Shown: in pieces, positions 49,479 through 57,477 of the stretch
How positions within the stretch are numbered: position 1 is the stretch's first letter
Layout: every line of letters starts with the position of its first letter
Assembly (NCBI RefSeq): GCF_029626235.1
Contig: NZ_JARUBO010000005.1
Location: 434,001-498,000 of the forward strand
DNA length: 64,000 nt
Source: Micromonospora sp. WMMD1120
Lineage (GTDB): Bacteria > Actinomycetota > Actinomycetes > Mycobacteriales > Micromonosporaceae
Reading direction: 5' to 3'
Program-made: the position numbers and the translations under genes
Notes under the pieces: model-generated
Told to the model about the DNA's origin: nothing
Database searches by the model: none
What the model saw: the letters and a program-made list of their open reading frames with translations, nothing else

Positions 49479-50279
49479 ATGCCTCCCCGCACCACGCCAG
49501 GAAATACGGCGCTGGCGACCGCCATACGCGAACGGCGAGTTGCTCTCAACCTCAGCATCGAGGAGGCAGCCGCCAAGGCTGGAGTCGGAGCGAAGTCTTG
49601 GGGCCGTTACGAGTCAGCGGGGGCTATACGCCACGACAAAGTTCGCGGCGTTTGCCGAGCCCTGGGTTGGAGCAAGCTGCCAGGCGACGAGCAGGGCTCC
49701 GACAACACGGACGACGACTGGCTCCGCAATATCGACCACGGCCATGAGGCGTGGTCGCAAGCACTCAGCGACCTTTACGGCCGAGCGTGCGCAACGACGT
49801 TCGCGGCAGGCAGCGGCCTCATCCACGATCATCTCGCCGACGATCTCAGAGCCTTGGCTGAGCACCCTCGAGGTACTCACCTAGGCCAACTCGCGGCATC
49901 GTGGTTCGACGGTGAACTGCCACCTCAGTTCCTACCACGCTACGACTACGAGTTCATCTACGAGCTCAAGGCCGCGGTGATCCGCCTTCGCCGGCGGTTC
50001 GCTCACGGGGACCTCGTCGCCCACACCGTGCTGGAGGAACTCGCGCTCTACTTGATCTTCGGAGAGGCTGAACTTCTTGCCGACATGAGCCCAGCCCTCT
50101 TCGATGGGGAGAACGACGATTGGCGTGAGTGGCTGACCGGGATTCTCGGTGACACGGATATCGAGCTCCTTCTGTTCACACCCGACTGGGCCCTGACCCC
50201 CGACTTCAACTACCACTTCGATCATTGGAACAAGAAACAGTTCAATACCAGCGAAAGTGGCAAGATCTCAACTGGTTAG
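49479..50279 (+). CDS. XRE-family helix-turn-helix protein with uncharacterised C-terminal domain
   Basis: The protein has 266 residues. The HTH is at about residues 15-60 (IRERRVALNLSIEEAAAKAG, GAKSWGRYESAGAI). The C-terminal 170 residues are unrelated to usual sensor domains; they contain HLGQLAASWFDGELPPQF, an acidic YLIFGEAELLADMSP and a Trp/Asp-rich end DWALTPDFNYHFDHWN. GC content and codon use are visibly lower than in neighbours (many non-GC third positions), which suggests horizontal acquisition. It is divergent from the nucleotidyltransferase pair, so it may regulate it. The likely operator covers its own promoter. Confidence 0.85.
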   Translation: MPPRTTPGNTALATAIRERRVALNLSIEEAAAKAGVGAKSWGRYESAGAIRHDKVRGVCRALGWSKLPGDEQGSDNTDDDWLRNIDHGHEAWSQALSDLYGRACATTFAAGSGLIHDHLADDLRALAEHPRGTHLGQLAASWFDGELPPQFLPRYDYEFIYELKAAVIRLRRRFAHGDLVAHTVLEELALYLIFGEAELLADMSPALFDGENDDWREWLTGILGDTDIELLLFTPDWALTPDFNYHFDHWNKKQFNTSESGKISTG

Positions 50280-50317
50280 GAGCCTGCTACGACGTGACCG
50301 GCCCTTGACCATGCAGC

Positions 50318-50548
50318 TCAGGGCAGCTTCGGCAGCACGTCCTCGTGCGGCAGAACCTCGGCGAGCACCATTGTCAGGTCGGCAGCGGAGCTGCGCGTGC
50401 AGTACGGCCTCTGCTCCGGGTCCCGCACCTCCAACCCGACCGGGGCACCGAGCAGGCCCGGGCGTTCGCGAGCCGACCCTGGAGCTGGAGATCCTGGTAC
50501 GCCGGCTCCCACCACACCGCGAACGCGTGCTTCAGGTCGGCACCCCGG
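50318..50548 (-). pseudogene. Frameshifted gene fragment
   Basis: On the minus strand one frame reads DLKHAFAVWWEPAYQDLQLQ then GRLANARA. A second frame, shifted around 50440-50470, continues as GAPVGLEVRDPEQRPYC and TMVLAEVLPHEDVLPKLP to a TGA at 50318. Each piece looks protein-like and the switch point is shared, so a small gene has probably been broken by an indel. No start codon is visible; the upstream part runs into the end of the kinase gene. The family is unknown. Confidence 0.45.
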
Positions 50549-51220
50549 TCAGCGCGTCCGGGTCTCCCACACCGGCCGCTGGGGCTCGTCGTTGTGGACG
50601 ACGATGTCGGCGTGCTGGGTCGGTCGGACCGCGGCGAAGTAGAGCTGCTGCGAGGGGATGTAACGCTCACGCCAGCGCCGTTCGACGTCGGCCCGAGTCG
50701 ACACCCGGCGTTCCCGGATCACCGCACGATCGACGGTCTTCCTCAGCGTCGTCGACACGAAGACGCGCAGGTCCCACCGGTCGATCAGTTCCGGGCGCAT
50801 CAGGAAGACGCCGTCGAAGACGAGCACGGCGTCGGCCGGGGCGGTCGTGACCCGCGGAGACAGCACGGCATCGGCGACGGGGTGGTAGACCGCGTGCTGG
50901 AAGCGCCGATCTCCGAGCGGACCGAGCGGATCGAGCAGAACCCGATTCAGCACGCTGTGGTCGTGGGCGTCGTGGTAACAGCCTTCGGCCGAGTACTCGC
51001 CGCGTCGATAGCGCTGCGACCGAGGGGCGAGGAAATCGTCGATGGAGGCGCGGATGACGTGACGGCCCTCTCTCCGCAGGACGGCGGCCAACTCGTCGGC
51101 GAGGGTGGTCTTGCCAGCGGCAGGCGGCCCGTCGATGGCGACCCGCGTCGGGTGGGCCACGGCCACGGAACCGACGGCCTCAGCCAGGCGGTCGAGCAGG
51201 TCGTCGCGGGTGCCGTGCAT
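50549..51220 (-). CDS. Uridine-kinase-like P-loop protein
   Basis: The ATG at 51220 gives 223 residues. The P-loop is VAIDGPPAAGKTTLADEL (near residue 28). Then HVIRASIDDFLAPRSQRY (Asp and Arg typical of uridine kinases), AVLVFDGVFLMRPELIDRWD and RDVERRWRERYIPSQQLYF-like sequence around residue 190. It is similar to cytosolic uridine kinase/phosphoribulokinase-fold proteins widespread in actinomycetes, although true uridine kinase activity is unproved. It is divergent from the gene at 51489, with a gene fragment lying in the gap. Confidence 0.9.
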   Translation of the reverse strand: MHGTRDDLLDRLAEAVGSVAVAHPTRVAIDGPPAAGKTTLADELAAVLRREGRHVIRASIDDFLAPRSQRYRRGEYSAEGCYHDAHDHSVLNRVLLDPLGPLGDRRFQHAVYHPVADAVLSPRVTTAPADAVLVFDGVFLMRPELIDRWDLRVFVSTTLRKTVDRAVIRERRVSTRADVERRWRERYIPSQQLYFAAVRPTQHADIVVHNDEPQRPVWETRTR

Positions 51221-51285
51221 CAGCTGAACGTCCGGCCTACCGGAACTGCCCGTTGCTGCCGGAACGGCTCGACGTGCGCCAGGCG

Positions 51286-51430
51286 TTACGTTCCATGCTC
51301 GCTCAGCTCCCTGATGAACGTGACCGACTCGGCGGGCGACATCGCCAGCATCCTCAGCTTGTCGTACGCCATCGACAGCCGCGCCCCCGGGTGCGCGGCC
51401 TGTCGACCGAGGAGGTCGGCTGAACAGCGA
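51286..51430 (-). pseudogene. Remnant resembling the C-terminus of a DUF5753-type regulator
   Basis: One minus-strand frame reads ADLLGRQAAHPGARLS, MAYDKLRMLAMSPAES and VTFIRELSEHGT before a TAA (51286-51288). The pattern 'YDxLRxxALSPxES...I' matches the end of XRE proteins with a DUF5753 ligand domain. No N-terminal part or HTH is present. It lies in the divergent gap between the kinase and the gene at 51489 and is best read as a decayed fragment. Confidence 0.35.
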
Positions 51431-51488
51431 ATCGAATTCGTTGTCGGCCTTCGGTGGGCGGAACATCGACAGTCGTAGGATGCCCGCC

Positions 51489-51911
51489 GTGGGATACTCG
51501 GTGTGGCCTTCCGGTCGTCTGCACCTGCCAGAATCGGACGACGCCGCCGCGACAGCCGCCGCCAAGGCCGCCATGGCCGAGCAGGGTGGGGGGTACCAGC
51601 CCGACGCCGACGCGAACGAGACGCTCGTCGACATCGCGTGCGAGGCCAGAGCCTCGATCATCCGCGACGGGGACTGGGTCGAGTTCGATCACGACGACGA
51701 GGGCGACCCCAAGTGGTCGAACCAGGCGACAGCCTTCTACGTCGCCATCGCGCCGTTCGTCCGCTCCGGCGTCGTGCAGATCGAGGGCGAGGACGGCGCC
51801 CGCTGGTCCTACACGTACGCCGACGGGAGGGTGACCCAACAGGGTTGGAACGGCTGGGACGGATCGATCGAGCCGTTCGGTGACTACGTGGATCTCCCCT
51901 CGCCGGACTAG
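51489..51911 (+). CDS. Uncharacterised acidic protein
   Basis: GTG at 51489 has an AGGA eight bases upstream and gives 140 residues; ATG 51480 or GTG 51441 would add 3-16 residues. The protein is acidic: SVWPSGRLHLPESDD, WVEFDHDDEGDPKWSN and GSIEPFGDYVDLPSPD. It contains a likely beta-sandwich segment FYVAIAPFVRSGVVQIEG. No signal or membrane segment is seen. I do not recognise the family. Confidence 0.7.
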   Translation: MGYSVWPSGRLHLPESDDAAATAAAKAAMAEQGGGYQPDADANETLVDIACEARASIIRDGDWVEFDHDDEGDPKWSNQATAFYVAIAPFVRSGVVQIEGEDGARWSYTYADGRVTQQGWNGWDGSIEPFGDYVDLPSPD

Positions 51912-51936
51912 GGCGTCGCACCACCGACTCTCGCGC

Positions 51937-52206
51937 TCAGTCGGCTCGAATCACCTCATCCGGCCCTGTCTCATTCTGAGACGCGCGCTGCCGTTGCCGC
52001 AGCAGCGCAGCGGACACCGTGTGGCCGACACCACCGAGCGCCCACAACGCGGCAAATACCCATCGCCACGGCTCGGGGTTGCGGACGGCCAGGGTCAGCC
52101 ACCCGGCGGCGATGAACAGCCAGACGCCTCCCGCGATGAAACCCCGCTTCGGCGTCTTCTCCGTCTGCCACCACGGATTCCTGGCCGGCTCCATATGGGC
52201 GATCAT
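51937..52206 (-). CDS. Small membrane protein
   Basis: The ATG at 52206 with GGTGGG upstream gives 89 residues; starts at 52215 or 52194 are possible. Two helices are predicted: FIAGGVWLFIAAGWLTLAV and WVFAALWALGGVGHTVSAAL. A basic C-terminus (RQRQRAS) places it in the cytosol. The function is unknown. Confidence 0.75.
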   Translation of the reverse strand: MIAHMEPARNPWWQTEKTPKRGFIAGGVWLFIAAGWLTLAVRNPEPWRWVFAALWALGGVGHTVSAALLRQRQRASQNETGPDEVIRAD

Positions 52207-52334
52207 CGCACCCACCGAAGCATTGAGCCATTAGCGGAGAACCCGCTTGACGACCGCAGAGATGACCGGTGGCGCGGGTCAACCTGTCACCGGTGGGCGA
52301 TGGCGTTCCTACGATCACGTCCATTCGGGTCCGG

Positions 52335-53231
52335 TCAGTGCTGCGGCCGGAGCACCTCGTACAGCGCTGTCCAGTTCCTGGTCCCCAGACCGGCGGCGAT
52401 CGCGCGGTCGTAGTGTGACTTGACCGCCTTCGGCAGCTCGGGATCGACGCCGGCGGCCTCGCTGGTGCGCAGGATGTGCTCGGCGGTGGCCCCCATCATG
52501 AGGGCCGTGCTGAGGTCGCCGGGGTGTTCGCCCGCCGTGAGCTCGCCGGCGAGGGTCGCTCCGTCGCCGACCATCGCCGGGATGTCGGTCAGTGTCCGCA
52601 ACGCGTCGGGAAGAAACTCTGCCGGGTCGACACCGGCCGAGGCGACGAGCGCGGTGGCGTGCAGCAGGCTGGACAGGCAGGTCAGGAACACGTCGAGGTG
52701 CGCCTGGTAGAACAGCTGCGCCAGGCCCGAGTCTTCGCCGAGGTACTTCGGCGTGCCGATCACGCGCAGCGCCGGCTCGTGCCGGTCGTAGGCGTCTCGT
52801 GGCCCGCTGTAGTACACGTAGGCGTCCGGGGTGCCGACGACGGGCGCGGGAACCATGACGCCGCCGGTGACGAAGTCCGCGCCGTACCTACTCGCCCAGT
52901 CAGCGGCCTCCCGTGAGGCTGTGGGCGTGTCCGAGCTGAGGTTGACGACGGTTCGGCCGGCCAGCGCACCCTCCCGCGCCGCACCGTCGAGGATCGCGTA
53001 CATCGCCGGGTAGTCGGTGAGGCTGACGACGGTCACCGGACTCGCGGCGACCGCGTCGGCAGGCGTGGTGGCCACTGTGGCGCCGGCGGCGGCGAGCTGG
53101 TCCGCGCGGCCGCGCGTTCGGTTCCAGACGGTGAGCGGATGCCCGGCGCGCAGCAGCGCGGCGGACATGGCTCGCCCCATGGGGCCGAGCCCGATGACGG
53201 TGACCCGCTGGGGTGGGTCGATGGCATTCAT
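52335..53231 (-). CDS. NAD(P)-dependent beta-hydroxyacid dehydrogenase / imine-reductase-like (paralogue 1)
   Basis: The ATG at 53231 with GAAGGGA upstream gives 298 residues. The N-terminal Rossmann motif is VTVIGLGPMGRAMSAALLRA, followed by VWNRTRGRADQLA, where the Arg residues favour NADP. The pattern TGGVMVPAPVVGTPDAY is typical of the 6-phosphogluconate dehydrogenase/imine reductase group, and the C-terminal helices include a KSHYDRAIAAGLG segment. The catalytic Lys of classic HIBADH is not conserved, suggesting an imine reductase-like activity. It is similar in length and pattern to the next gene, so the two are tandem paralogues. Confidence 0.9.
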   Translation of the reverse strand: MNAIDPPQRVTVIGLGPMGRAMSAALLRAGHPLTVWNRTRGRADQLAAAGATVATTPADAVAASPVTVVSLTDYPAMYAILDGAAREGALAGRTVVNLSSDTPTASREAADWASRYGADFVTGGVMVPAPVVGTPDAYVYYSGPRDAYDRHEPALRVIGTPKYLGEDSGLAQLFYQAHLDVFLTCLSSLLHATALVASAGVDPAEFLPDALRTLTDIPAMVGDGATLAGELTAGEHPGDLSTALMMGATAEHILRTSEAAGVDPELPKAVKSHYDRAIAAGLGTRNWTALYEVLRPQH

Positions 53232-53318
53232 GGGTATCCCTTCGCTCGCGGCGGCCGGGTGGCTGGGCGTCACCAGCGGCGGCACCCGTGGTCGGGGCGT
53301 TCGCGCCGCTCGTGTGGG

Positions 53319-54203
53319 TCAGCGAGCTGCGGTCTCCGACGATCGCAGGCTCTCGTAGATGCGGGCGAACCCCTCCGCGCCTCTGCCCGCGTCGATCTGC
53401 CGCCGGATGAGCTGTTGCACCATCGCGACGGCAGCCGGGTCGACCCCTTGCGCGACGCTCGCGTCGATGATGTCGCCGAGGTCGGAGAAGGTCAGACTCT
53501 GCTGGCCGGGGACGGTGTAGTCGCCGCCCTCGACGACTTCGGCGTAGCCGTCGAACGCGGCAGTCATCGCGGTCAGCCAGGGTGCGGAGAGCGCGGCGAA
53601 CCGGCGCGCCGGGATGCCGGCCGGGGCGACCATCGCCGCGCCGTGCAGGAACCCCGCGAACATGACGTACATGCCAGCGAGCAGGGCCAGGTCGACCAGC
53701 GAGGCGAGACCAGCGTCCGGCCCCTGGAAGTCGCTCTCGCCCCAGTGGTCGAGCACGTGCCGGTGCCGGTCGAAGGCGTCGCGGGGGCCGCTGAACAGCA
53801 CCAGCGAGCCGGGGCCGCCGATCATCTCCGGCACTGCCATGATCCCGCCGTCCAGGTAGCGGGCGTTCCGGTCCGCTGACCATCCAGCCAGTTCCCGCGC
53901 CTGCTCCGGGGTGGTCGTGGTGACGTTGACGATGGTCCGGCCGGCGAGGTCGGTGGCGACCGGATCAAGGACCTCGTGGACCGAGGCGTGGTCGAGCAGG
54001 CACACCACCACCAGTTCGGCCGCCCGTACCGCCTCGGCCGCGGCGCCGACCTCGGTCGCGCCCGCCGCGATGAGGGCGTCGGCGCGGCCCGCGGTGCGGT
54101 TCCACACGGTCGTCGGGTGCCCGGCCTTGACGACGGCCGCTGCCAGCGCGCCGCCCATCGCGCCCAGGCCGAGTACGCTGACGCGCTCCGGGTGAATGTG
54201 CAT
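53319..54203 (-). CDS. NAD(P)-dependent beta-hydroxyacid dehydrogenase / imine-reductase-like (paralogue 2)
   Basis: The protein has 294 residues. The Rossmann motif is VSVLGLGAMGGALAAAVVKA with VWNRTAGRADAL, followed by DGGIMAVPEMIGGPGSLVLF. The C-terminal half has LAGMYVMFAGFLHGAAMV and LIRRQIDAGRG. Together with paralogue 1 (88 bp downstream, same strand) and the divergent HxlR gene it forms a clear regulon. Imine reduction or hydroxyacid oxidation are the candidate reactions. Confidence 0.92.
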   Translation of the reverse strand: MHIHPERVSVLGLGAMGGALAAAVVKAGHPTTVWNRTAGRADALIAAGATEVGAAAEAVRAAELVVVCLLDHASVHEVLDPVATDLAGRTIVNVTTTTPEQARELAGWSADRNARYLDGGIMAVPEMIGGPGSLVLFSGPRDAFDRHRHVLDHWGESDFQGPDAGLASLVDLALLAGMYVMFAGFLHGAAMVAPAGIPARRFAALSAPWLTAMTAAFDGYAEVVEGGDYTVPGQQSLTFSDLGDIIDASVAQGVDPAAVAMVQQLIRRQIDAGRGAEGFARIYESLRSSETAAR

Positions 54204-54283
54204 GGTGTGCTCCTCGCCGTGCTTGTCCTGGTTCGATCCTTGCCCTGTTCGGTAGCGTGGACCAGTACCGACTTCAGAGTGCG

Positions 54284-54305
54284 GTACTTACCTTTTCGTA
54301 AGTAC
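54284..54305. promoter_or_regulatory. HxlR operator (perfect palindrome)
   Basis: GTACTTAC (54284-54291) and GTAAGTAC (54298-54305) flank CTTTTC. A related half-site AGTACCGACTT lies at about 54263-54273. It sits between the divergent dehydrogenase and hxlR genes and covers the likely promoter of both. Confidence 0.85.
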
Positions 54306-54323
54306 CAGAGGAGGCTGGCATCC

Positions 54324-54743
54324 ATGGCAACAGTTGACCGTCGCGGCCCGTACATCTGCGGCATCGACGCGGCGATGGACGTCGTCACCGGCAAGTGGAA
54401 GTCGCTGATCCTGTGGGAGTTGCACAGTCACGGCACCCGGCGCTTCGCCGAGCTGCGCCGAGGGCTGCCCGGCGTCAGCGAGAAGATGCTGATCCAGCAC
54501 CTGCGCGAGATGGAGCAGGACGAGCTCGTGCACCGGGAGGTCTACCGTGAGGTGCCACCCAAGGTCGAATACTCGCTGACCGAGCACGGCATCTCACTCA
54601 ACGCCGCGCTCGAGGCACTCGGCGACTGGGGCGTCGAGCGGATCCGTCGCATCGGTGCCGACACCGTCCACATCGACGCCGCCCGGGACACCACCACCGC
54701 GAAGACGCGCTCCGGCAACCGGGCTCCGTCATCCCGGCGTTGA
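54324..54743 (+). CDS. HxlR-family winged-helix regulator
   Basis: The ATG at 54324 after AGAGGAGG gives 139 residues. The HxlR signature CGIDAAMDVVTGKWKSLILW has a cysteine near residue 12, the common redox- or aldehyde-sensing position. It continues ELRRGLPGVSEKMLIQHLREME and VHREVYREVPPKVEYSLTE. It probably represses the divergent dehydrogenase pair through the palindrome at 54284, releasing when the cysteine reacts with an electrophile or oxidant. Confidence 0.95.
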   Translation: MATVDRRGPYICGIDAAMDVVTGKWKSLILWELHSHGTRRFAELRRGLPGVSEKMLIQHLREMEQDELVHREVYREVPPKVEYSLTEHGISLNAALEALGDWGVERIRRIGADTVHIDAARDTTTAKTRSGNRAPSSRR

Positions 54744-54968
54744 GGCCGCCGCATTCCCAGGAGCAGCGAGAACGGTTGGTGGGCCGGAGGTACCACCATG
54801 CGAACCAGGCAGCGGCCGTCGCCGGTGATCCGTTGCCGCTGCGGATGTGCAGGTCAGGAGCGTGGCGCGGCGGCCCTCGATGGCCGCAGCCTCGTCAGCC
54901 ACACTCATCGACACGACACCTACCGTACTCAATGCCTCGACGCCAACGGGCACGGAGAGCCAGGGGCG
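54744..54968. other. Gap with no supportable gene
   Basis: The 225-bp stretch between hxlR and the relE stop contains no protein-like frame on either strand and no hairpin that I could support. Confidence 0.6.
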
Positions 54969-55256
54969 TCAGGAGCGGTACACATCCCTTCGATGATCGA
55001 TGTCCACAACAGTTACGGTGCGGTTGTCGTCGTCGACGCGGTAGATGATCCGGTAGGTGCCTCGTCGGGCGCTCAACCGATCCGACAAAGGCGGCAACAA
55101 ACGCTTTCCGACCCGGTAGGGCTCTCGCACCAACGGCCCGGTCATGAACTCGTACGCGGCGACAGCGACGGCCTCCGGCGACCGTTCGGCGAGCGCTCGA
55201 CGGACGGTCGGCGTGGTGCGCAGCGTGTACGGATCTTCTGGCAGCCGGGGGCTCAC
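54969..55256 (-). CDS. RelE/ParE-type toxin
   Basis: The GTG at 55256 gives 95 residues. The RelE fold is clear: TPTVRRALAERSPEAVAVAA, then PYRVGKRLLPPLSDRLSARRG, TYRIIYRVDDDNRTVTVVDI and DHRRDVYR, with the basic R-x-x-Y-R-I-I-Y motif. It overlaps the Phd/YefM antitoxin gene by 4 bases. RelE toxins cut mRNA in the ribosome; which sub-group this belongs to is not determined. Confidence 0.94.
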   Translation of the reverse strand: MSPRLPEDPYTLRTTPTVRRALAERSPEAVAVAAYEFMTGPLVREPYRVGKRLLPPLSDRLSARRGTYRIIYRVDDDNRTVTVVDIDHRRDVYRS

Positions 55257-55537
55257 GCGGCCGAGGCGCGACGGGCGCGAATGGTCTCCGCAAGCTGGTC
55301 GGCGGACACCTCTTCACCGCGGGCCAGTTCCGCGTCGGAGTCGGCCAGCCGCCGCAGGGTGCCCGCGTCCCCGAGAACCGCGACGGTTTCCTCCAGGCGC
55401 TCCAAGTCCTCCACCGACACCAGCACGGCGGACGGCCGACCATGCACGGTCACGGTCACCCGCTCGTGGTGGTCGTGCACCCGCCCCACCAGCTCAGAGA
55501 GCCGAGTCTTCACTTCCCCCAACGGCAAGGTCGTCAT
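55253..55537 (-). CDS. Phd/YefM-type antitoxin
   Basis: The ATG at 55537 gives 94 residues. The N-terminal DNA-binding part is TTLPLGEVKTRLSELVGRV, followed by ERVTVTVHGRPSAVLVSVED and an acidic/helical tail that wraps the toxin. It precedes and overlaps relE, the standard order for type II modules, and should autoregulate the operon. Confidence 0.95.
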   Translation of the reverse strand: MTTLPLGEVKTRLSELVGRVHDHHERVTVTVHGRPSAVLVSVEDLERLEETVAVLGDAGTLRRLADSDAELARGEEVSADQLAETIRARRASAA

Positions 55538-55650
55538 GGTCACAAGTATGACCAGAATCCGCTGGGGCGTCCACCGTTCCTCCAGACACCACGTCGATGG
55601 ATCGCATGGTGAACACACGTCGCCACGAAGCGACAGGTCAGAAAGATGCG

Positions 55651-55724
55651 TGGGGCGGGCGGGACTCGAACCCGCGACCGAGGGATTATGAGTCCCCTGC
55701 TCTAACCGGCTGAGCTACCGCCCC
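55651..55724 (-). tRNA. tRNA with CAU anticodon (elongator Met or Ile2)
   Basis: On the minus strand the 74-base sequence folds as a cloverleaf: acceptor GGGGCGG pairing with CCGCCCC plus A73, D arm GCTC...GAGC, anticodon stem around loop CTCATAA (anticodon CAT) and T arm GCGGGTTCGAGTCCCGC. The three consecutive G-C pairs needed for an initiator are absent, so it is elongator Met or lysidine-modified Ile2. The anticodon arm (GCAGGGGA, then TCCCTCGGTCGC) recalls Ile2, but this is not decisive. CCA is not encoded. Confidence 0.95.
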
Positions 55725-55791
55725 GAAACACCGCGCCGGATCTTATCCCGACCGGTGGATCACGGGCCAGCAGCGATCTGACCCCACCTCA

Positions 55792-57477
55792 TCACCGCCG
55801 TCGCCGCTTCAGCAGCACGATGGGCAACGCGAGGATAACAGTGAGCACCCAGCCGACCGCGATGACGCCCCAGAACCAGGCGTCGTCCTCGGAACTCTCC
55901 TCGGCGGCGAACATGCCGATGGTGAGTAGCAGGCAGAAGCCGCCCATGAGCAGGGTGCCGATTCCGCTGAGCACCATGACCGGGATCTCCCACCAGGAAC
56001 GTCTGGAGGGGTCGGCCTCGCTGACGACGGGCTTCGGCTGCGGGATCTGGTCCGGGGTACGGGCCGGCATGGCGATGTGCCGGTCGGCCGGCACCGCGGC
56101 GTCGATGGCCGCCAGCGTCGGCGCGGGCACGTCGAGCATTGTCGGCTCGATGTGCAGCACGATGGCGTCCGCGCCGACCATTTGCCGCGCGCCGTCCGGC
56201 CAGGCGAGCATGACAGAGCAGTCGTCGTAGCGGACGGTCAGTGGCCCCTCCGGCCGCAGGTACGTCACCCCGTCGGCGCCGACACGGATGCCGCCGGCGC
56301 CCTGCTTCGCACGGTACGTGGTGCCGTCGACGGTGTCTGCGGAGTGGGTGGGCGCGGCGACGAAGCCGGCCCAGTCGGCGGAGTGGCCCCCGGGCACCAT
56401 GAGCAACGCCGACCCCATCACCTCGCCTGCCACCTCGTGCAGGTCGGCGAGGGTCACCGCCTTCAGCTCGGCCCGGTGCTCGTCGATCGTGAGGTTCGGC
56501 TGCCCGGTCAGCAGGTTGACGGCGTACGACGGCAGCCGTGCGGCGTCCACCTCCCCGGTGGCCAGGAAGTCCTCGCGCTTCGCGACGGTGGCGTCGAGGT
56601 CCGCCTGTTCGATGCGCCCCACCCGCATCTTCGCGAGGACGTCGACGAATCCGCCGAGCACGGCGTCCTGTTTCTCCGCCAGCGCGTCGGCGAGCGCCCG
56701 CAGCGTGGCGTACCCGTCGCCGCGCGGCTCGTACCCCGTGGTGGTGGTGTAGGACAGGCCGGCGTCCTGGCGCAGTGACCGGTACAGCTCGCGCTCGAGG
56801 ACCCCGGCGAAGGTGCTGGCGGCGGCGCTGCGTCGCACCACCGAGTCGAGCACGACGGCGCGGGCGCCGCTGACGAAGTACGCCGGGGTCCGTGGCAGCG
56901 CCGACGAGGCCGCCGGTACGGGTTGCCGGACCCCACCGGGCAGGGCGAGCCGCAGCCCGGCGGGCACGCGGGAACCGGCGATCCACAGCACGGCGTTCTC
57001 CCGGGTGAACCAGCGGGCGGTCCACTCCCGCAGGTCGTCGGCGGTGAGCCCGCCCAGGCCCCACTCGGGGTAGCTGCTCAGGCCGAAGTCGCGGGAGCCG
57101 TAGCGCCACAGCGGGATGTCGTCGACGGCGGCGGAGCCCCGGCTGCTCCATTCGGTGCGCAGGATCTCCTTCTCGACGTCCAGCCGCCCGACCGGCAGGT
57201 CGGAGAGGTGCCCGCAGACGGCGGTGAGGAAGGCCGCGATGTCCGCCTCGGAGCCCTGCGTGTGGAAGGTGGTGAACACCGGGGCGGTCGCGCCGTTGAC
57301 GTGGTAGTCGGTGAGACCGAGCGGCGCGAGCGCGAGGTGTTCGATGAGGTGGGTGATGCCGGCTCGGGCAAGGGTCTCGTCGGCGGTGCCGACCCGGAAG
57401 GTCAACCCGGCGTGCATCGGCCCGCCGGTGGGGGCGAGCAGCGTGGGCACCCCGTCCACGTCCAGGTGCTGGATCAT
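55792..57477 (-). CDS. M16-like metalloprotease homologue with C-terminal membrane anchor
   Basis: The ATG at 57477 gives 561 residues. The inverted zinc motif HLIEH (GITHLIEHLALA, residue about 42) is present and a downstream Glu about 70 residues later (VEKEILRTEW) completes the M16 site. The later segment FAGVLERELYRSLRQDAGLSY is the R/Y-containing region of M16 C-domains. Two membrane helices lie at the C-terminus (IPVMVLSGIGTLLMGGFCLL; FWGVIAVGWVLTVILALP). Single-chain M16 proteins with a C-terminal anchor are unusual. Its start overlaps the TPR-like gene stop (ATGA). Confidence 0.88.
   Translation of the reverse strand: MIQHLDVDGVPTLLAPTGGPMHAGLTFRVGTADETLARAGITHLIEHLALAPLGLTDYHVNGATAPVFTTFHTQGSEADIAAFLTAVCGHLSDLPVGRLDVEKEILRTEWSSRGSAAVDDIPLWRYGSRDFGLSSYPEWGLGGLTADDLREWTARWFTRENAVLWIAGSRVPAGLRLALPGGVRQPVPAASSALPRTPAYFVSGARAVVLDSVVRRSAAASTFAGVLERELYRSLRQDAGLSYTTTTGYEPRGDGYATLRALADALAEKQDAVLGGFVDVLAKMRVGRIEQADLDATVAKREDFLATGEVDAARLPSYAVNLLTGQPNLTIDEHRAELKAVTLADLHEVAGEVMGSALLMVPGGHSADWAGFVAAPTHSADTVDGTTYRAKQGAGGIRVGADGVTYLRPEGPLTVRYDDCSVMLAWPDGARQMVGADAIVLHIEPTMLDVPAPTLAAIDAAVPADRHIAMPARTPDQIPQPKPVVSEADPSRRSWWEIPVMVLSGIGTLLMGGFCLLLTIGMFAAEESSEDDAWFWGVIAVGWVLTVILALPIVLLKRRRR

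Noticed and set aside
54729..54953. Minus-strand frame beginning MPVGVEALST in the hxlR-relE gap
   Set aside because: There is no ribosome site or family pattern, and it becomes Thr/Pro/Gly-rich and overlaps hxlR antisense.
55651..55724. Initiator tRNA-fMet
   Set aside because: The anticodon stem lacks three consecutive G-C pairs beside the loop and the first acceptor pair is a normal G-C; elongator Met or Ile2 fits better.
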